From the NCBI GenBank assembly GCA_019749855.1, contig JAIEPI010000171.1:1-8635 (forward strand): a stretch of DNA of 8,635 nt, in the 5' to 3' direction. Under the pieces are notes generated by a model, which had not been told where the DNA came from, did not search any database, and was given only the letters and a program-made list of their open reading frames with translations. The DNA comes from Rickettsiales bacterium. Its GTDB lineage: Bacteria > Pseudomonadota > Alphaproteobacteria > Rickettsiales > UBA998. Every line of letters begins with the position of its first letter. The stretch's first letter is position 1. Below are positions 5,446 through 8,635 of this stretch, one piece after another. Position numbers and translations under genes: made by a program.

Positions 5446-7755
5446 TCACACTCGTATTGCGTGGTCCAGCGCGTAGCTGGTGAGATGTCCACGAAGATTA
5501 CCCTGCTCCACCTTACATATAAATTCTAAATAATCCGTCAATGCCTGCACATCGAGAGACGCAATCATCGCCTTTAATGGTCCAACCGCCCGAGGCGCGA
5601 CGGATAGGGAACGAATTCCGCAGCCCAGTAGCGCCATCGCATCAAGGGGCCGCGTCGCCATATCTCCGCAGAAGCCAACATCGACTCCCTTTTGTTGGCA
5701 TTGCTTCACCACATTCTTCAGCAGACCTAGCACACTGGCACGCAGACCGCCATACTGTTTTGTTAAATGATCATTGGCGCGATCCGCCGCATACAGAAAT
5801 TGCAACAGATCGTTACTACCGATGGAGATAAACTGCAATTGATCGAGAATATGGGGCAACTCAAAAATCATGGAAGGGATTTCAAGCATGATGCCAATGC
5901 GTAACGCTTTGGGCGGCATATCACCATTGGCTTCCAGCCGCGCATATTCATGCATGAGCAATGCACGCGTGGCATAGAATTCCTCAGCCGTGGCGATCAT
6001 CGGGAACATCACATGCAGCACCTGACCGGAAGCCGCCAGAAGCAATGCGCGGAACTGGCGTCGTAACAACATCGGGCGATCCAGACCAATGCGCGTAGCA
6101 CGCCAGCCCATGGCCGGATTTTCCTCCGGCGGAATATGGATGTAGGGTACTGGTTTATCACCGCCAATATCGAAGGTACGAAATATGACCGGCTTATTGT
6201 GAGATTGCCGCAATATACCGGCATAAAGCAGCTGCTGATTCTCAACAGTAGGAAAATGGCTGGCCGTCAGATAAGGCAGCTCCGTGCGAAACAGTCCAAC
6301 CCCGTCTATATCAACGGAGGACAATTCGCGCGCATTCAGGTTGAGCCCGATATTGAGCATCATATTGATCCTCTGCCCATCCTTACTCATGGCAGGCACA
6401 CCACGCGAGGCCTGATACACCGCATCACGTTGTGCACGCATGCGTAATGACTCGGTAATCTCGGCCTCTAAGTCATCGGACGGGCGAATAAAAACTTCGC
6501 CATGATCACCATCGACCACCACCACATCGCCGGTCTGCACAATATCGGTGGCATCGCGTATGCGCGCGACAACGGGTATATCCATCATCTTAGCGATAAT
6601 CGCGATGTGCGAGGCGGCGGAGCCTTCTTCCAGCACCAACCCTTTAATGCGCTCATGACCATACTCAAGCAACTCTGCGGGCCCTAATGATCGTGCCACC
6701 AGAATAAAATTGCTAGGCAGTTGCGAGTGCGCGGCAGTAAAACTCACGCCGGTCAGGTGATAGAGCAGTCGCGTGGTGACATCCTCTAAATCTTCAATAC
6801 GCTCACGCACATATGGGTTCTGCGCCTGCTCCAGTCGCACGTGCAAATCTTCCATGACTTTCTTGGCGGCGGCCTCAGCGGTCAATCCGGTATGGATGGC
6901 CTGAATGATACTGTTTTTCCAGCCGCGATCCTGAGCCAGCATCTGATAGGTTTCAAGAATTTCGGCGTGAGCAAGCGAAAGCGGATCCGTTGCAGAAATT
7001 AAGGTCTGCACACTCTCCTGCATCGCCTGAATGGCCTCCACCAAACGCGTCTCTTCACGTGCAGGATCATCCGTTACCAGCTCCTTAATACGAATCTGTG
7101 GACGATGCATTACGGCAGGTGCCTTGGCCAGCCCCCCGCACAAGGCCTGACCCGTGAAAGAATGCGAGAGTGAGGAGATACGTTTCTCACGCGTCAAGGC
7201 GACCTGATCCACCAGGCTTTGCCCCACCACCAATTCAGCAATGACCATAGCGACGGTTTGCAGCACTTCCAGCTGCTCGTCAGAATAAATTCTGGCAGCG
7301 GCACTTTGTACCACTAATACGCCGAGCACCTGATGGTTGGTCAGAATCGGCACCCCAACGAAAGACTGAAAACGCTCCTCTCCTGTTTCGGGTCGGTACA
7401 CGAATGTTGGATGATTTTGCGCGTCACTGAGATTGAGCGGCCGTGCTTCAGCGGCGATTTCGCCCACGAGGCCCTGCCCCACGGCGAGGCGTGTGGAGTG
7501 AATAGCGCTGCGGTTTAACCCAGCCGTGGCATAAAGCTCCAGAATCTGGCCAGGCTGCATCACATAGATGGAGCATACTTCCGAATGAAGACGATCACTG
7601 ATTAACAAAACCAGACGATCCAGACGCGCTTGGGGCGAGCCGGTACCCGTCATAACGTCCCGCACATCACGCAGCAGCGCAAGTGGCGAGGGCTCATCCG
7701 TAACGATTCTCAGCTCAGGCATGATGGACACTTGATAAAGCGATGTTTGCGGCAT
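5446..7755 (-). CDS. ptsP: PtsP, enzyme I of the nitrogen phosphotransferase system, with GAF domain
   Basis: PtsP (EI-Ntr) autophosphorylates from phosphoenolpyruvate and passes the phosphate to NPr and EIIA-Ntr. This is a regulatory relay for nitrogen, potassium and stress responses rather than sugar uptake. The 769-residue product has the family layout: a GAF domain at about 26-177, the EI N-terminal helical domain at about 205-340, the swivelling phosphohistidine domain at about 350-425 and the PEP-binding TIM barrel at about 450-745. H383 in SAASHIAIIAK is the phospho-histidine; the usual Arg after it is Lys389. GLFRTE (487-492), NPAMGWRA (546-553), SIGSNDL (644-650) and the catalytic C696 in GFCGDMA are all present. 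In some alphaproteobacteria glutamine binds the GAF domain and inhibits phosphorylation; that is family knowledge, not seen here. ATG 7755 gives the longest frame. ATG 7722 (residue 12, MPELRIV) is a good alternative. Neither has a clear Shine-Dalgarno sequence. Confidence 0.97.
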   Translation of the reverse strand: MPQTSLYQVSIMPELRIVTDEPSPLALLRDVRDVMTGTGSPQARLDRLVLLISDRLHSEVCSIYVMQPGQILELYATAGLNRSAIHSTRLAVGQGLVGEIAAEARPLNLSDAQNHPTFVYRPETGEERFQSFVGVPILTNHQVLGVLVVQSAAARIYSDEQLEVLQTVAMVIAELVVGQSLVDQVALTREKRISSLSHSFTGQALCGGLAKAPAVMHRPQIRIKELVTDDPAREETRLVEAIQAMQESVQTLISATDPLSLAHAEILETYQMLAQDRGWKNSIIQAIHTGLTAEAAAKKVMEDLHVRLEQAQNPYVRERIEDLEDVTTRLLYHLTGVSFTAAHSQLPSNFILVARSLGPAELLEYGHERIKGLVLEEGSAASHIAIIAKMMDIPVVARIRDATDIVQTGDVVVVDGDHGEVFIRPSDDLEAEITESLRMRAQRDAVYQASRGVPAMSKDGQRINMMLNIGLNLNARELSSVDIDGVGLFRTELPYLTASHFPTVENQQLLYAGILRQSHNKPVIFRTFDIGGDKPVPYIHIPPEENPAMGWRATRIGLDRPMLLRRQFRALLLAASGQVLHVMFPMIATAEEFYATRALLMHEYARLEANGDMPPKALRIGIMLEIPSMIFELPHILDQLQFISIGSNDLLQFLYAADRANDHLTKQYGGLRASVLGLLKNVVKQCQQKGVDVGFCGDMATRPLDAMALLGCGIRSLSVAPRAVGPLKAMIASLDVQALTDYLEFICKVEQGNLRGHLTSYALDHAIRV

Positions 7756-7774
7756 TCATCTACAAAACAGTGTG

Positions 7775-7783
7775 ATTCTAGCA
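7775..7783 (-). promoter_or_regulatory. Extended -10 promoter candidate for ptsP
   Basis: The minus strand reads TGC then TAGAAT, an extended -10 element (TGn plus 5 of 6 to TATAAT). Any -35 is weak (TTATTT with a 16-nt spacer), as is common for extended -10 promoters. Transcription would begin near 7768, giving a leader of about 12 nt to ATG 7755 or 45 nt to ATG 7722. The rest of the 121-nt gap (7756-7876) shows no gene and no good terminator for the upstream oxidoreductase. Confidence 0.4.
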
Positions 7784-7876
7784 CAATTCTGCAATGAAAT
7801 AACAGGTAAAGTCGTCATGAATGTCACAAGCGAAATGACCTCACTATGCTGCACTGCAATATAATGAGAGGTACAG

Positions 7877-8635
7877 CTAGGCTGCGTGCGTCTGACTGGT
7901 CGCTCCGGCGATAAAATACTGCGCCTGTTGAATCAGCTCATCGACTATCTCGCGCATCGGCTGAATTTTGGTAACCATGCCGACGCTTTGTCCCGCCATG
8001 ATCGAGCCATTTTCCATATCGCCATCCATCACGGCGCGACGCAGTGCGCCTGCCCAAAAATGCTCAATCTCAAGCTGAGCTTCTTTCTTTTCGATCTGTC
8101 CTTGGCGGTATTTTTCAATGATGTTTGCCTGAAAGCGCATAAAATCATGGGTTGCTTTATTGGCAAGGGCGCGCACTGGTATCACCGGAAATTCCGGATC
8201 CAGCTGCACCGAGGGCATGGCATCGCGTGCCGCCGCTTTGATAAAACTCTGCTTGAAATTAGGATGGGCAATGGACTCCTGCGCACAGACAAAACGTGTA
8301 CCCAGCTGCACACCCGAGGCCCCCATGCGCAAATAACTGACAATCGCCTCGCCGCGTCCAATGCCCCCCGCCACAAAAACGGGAACATCCGTGATCTCTG
8401 GCAAAATCTCCTGCGCCAGCACAGACGTGGCGACCGGCCCAATATGACCACCGGCTTCCATCCCTTCGATAATCAGTGCATCCGCGCCCATTTTTATCAG
8501 CTTCTGTCCGATCCGTGCGGAGGGCGCAAAACAGATCACTTTTCCTCCATAGGTCTTTATGCCCTCGATGGATGATGTTTTGGGAATACCCCCCGCCATG
8601 ACGACATGGCTGACCTGCTGGGCACGACAAACGTC
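7877..8635 (-). CDS. FMN-dependent 2-nitropropane dioxygenase (nitronate monooxygenase)/FabK family protein, partial at the 5' end
   Basis: This family is a TIM barrel that binds FMN. It includes nitronate monooxygenases, which oxidise alkyl nitronates, and FabK, the FMN enoyl-ACP reductase of fatty acid synthesis. The frame is open to the right edge, giving 252 codons plus TAG, so about 70-110 N-terminal residues are missing. ATG 8599 is internal and should not be taken as the start. In window numbering, EGMEAGGHIGP is at 57-67, with H64 as the conserved active-site histidine. VFVAGGIGRGEA (86-97) and GVQLGTRFV (108-116) form the flavin phosphate-binding part. The C-terminal FWAGALRRAVMDGD and SIMAGQSVGMV resemble the FabK tail, but the whole matches the nitronate monooxygenase-type protein that I remember from alphaproteobacteria. 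It ends 121 nt before ptsP on the same strand. The substrate cannot be decided from the sequence. Confidence 0.85.
   Translation of the reverse strand, partial: DVCRAQQVSHVVMAGGIPKTSSIEGIKTYGGKVICFAPSARIGQKLIKMGADALIIEGMEAGGHIGPVATSVLAQEILPEITDVPVFVAGGIGRGEAIVSYLRMGASGVQLGTRFVCAQESIAHPNFKQSFIKAAARDAMPSVQLDPEFPVIPVRALANKATHDFMRFQANIIEKYRQGQIEKKEAQLEIEHFWAGALRRAVMDGDMENGSIMAGQSVGMVTKIQPMREIVDELIQQAQYFIAGATSQTHAA

Noticed and set aside
7838..7872. ACCTC/GAGGT inverted repeat as a terminator for the oxidoreductase gene
   Set aside because: The arms pair over only five bases, the loop is 25 nt and no T-run follows on the minus strand.
7886..8575. Long open frame on the plus strand (229 codons) opposite the oxidoreductase
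   Set aside because: The minus strand frame has clear family motifs throughout. The plus strand frame has no recognisable domain and a composition rich in His, Arg and Cys, typical of an antisense shadow.
8597..8599. ATG 8599 as the start of the oxidoreductase gene
   Set aside because: The frame stays open to the window edge, and the family needs a longer N-terminal part of the barrel. This ATG falls within a conserved strand (VVMAGGIP).

Overview
The window is a compact block of housekeeping genes. All seven genes read on the minus strand, so transcription runs from high to low coordinates. In transcriptional order they are: a 2-nitropropane dioxygenase/FabK-type FMN oxidoreductase (cut by the right edge), ptsP (enzyme I of the nitrogen PTS), a short RodZ-like membrane protein with a helix-turn-helix domain, ispG, hisS, prfA and prmC (cut by the left edge, probably missing only its last few residues). 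No stretch longer than about 130 bases lacks a gene. I see no tRNA, rRNA, CRISPR array, insertion sequence or prophage gene.

The source is most likely an alphaproteobacterium. The GAF-containing PtsP and the FMN oxidoreductase resemble alphaproteobacterial versions. The linkage ptsP ... prfA-prmC, with RodZ-like, IspG and HisRS genes between, is as I remember it from Rhodospirillales-type genomes. Base composition is moderate (about half G+C by eye), and HisRS has the ordinary bacterial motif 2. Both argue against the Rhizobiales/Rhodobacterales/Caulobacterales group and fit a more basal or uncultured lineage. This assignment is from memory, not from a search.

Region by region: 7877-8635 is the oxidoreductase. 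7756-7876 is an intergenic gap with a plausible extended -10 promoter for ptsP. 4798-7755 is a tight ptsP-rodZ pair with a 15-nt gap. 4676-4797 is a gap with a perfect hairpin and a small overlapping frame. 3449-4675 is ispG. 3318-3448 is a 131-nt gap with a small hairpin. 2058-3317 is hisS. 2001-2057 is a short A/T-rich gap. 915-2000 is prfA, and 1-874 is prmC.

How the genes work together: prfA and prmC form an obvious substrate/enzyme pair, because PrmC methylates the GGQ glutamine of release factor 1. HisRS is also part of translation. IspG makes the isoprenoid precursors needed for undecaprenyl phosphate and quinones, and RodZ organises the MreB elongation machinery, so both bear on envelope synthesis. 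PtsP starts the nitrogen-sensing phosphorelay. I found no convincing undescribed system. The oddest items are the RodZ-like protein with a short tail and no recognisable C-terminal domain, the start region of prmC, and the FabK-like oxidoreductase next to ptsP.
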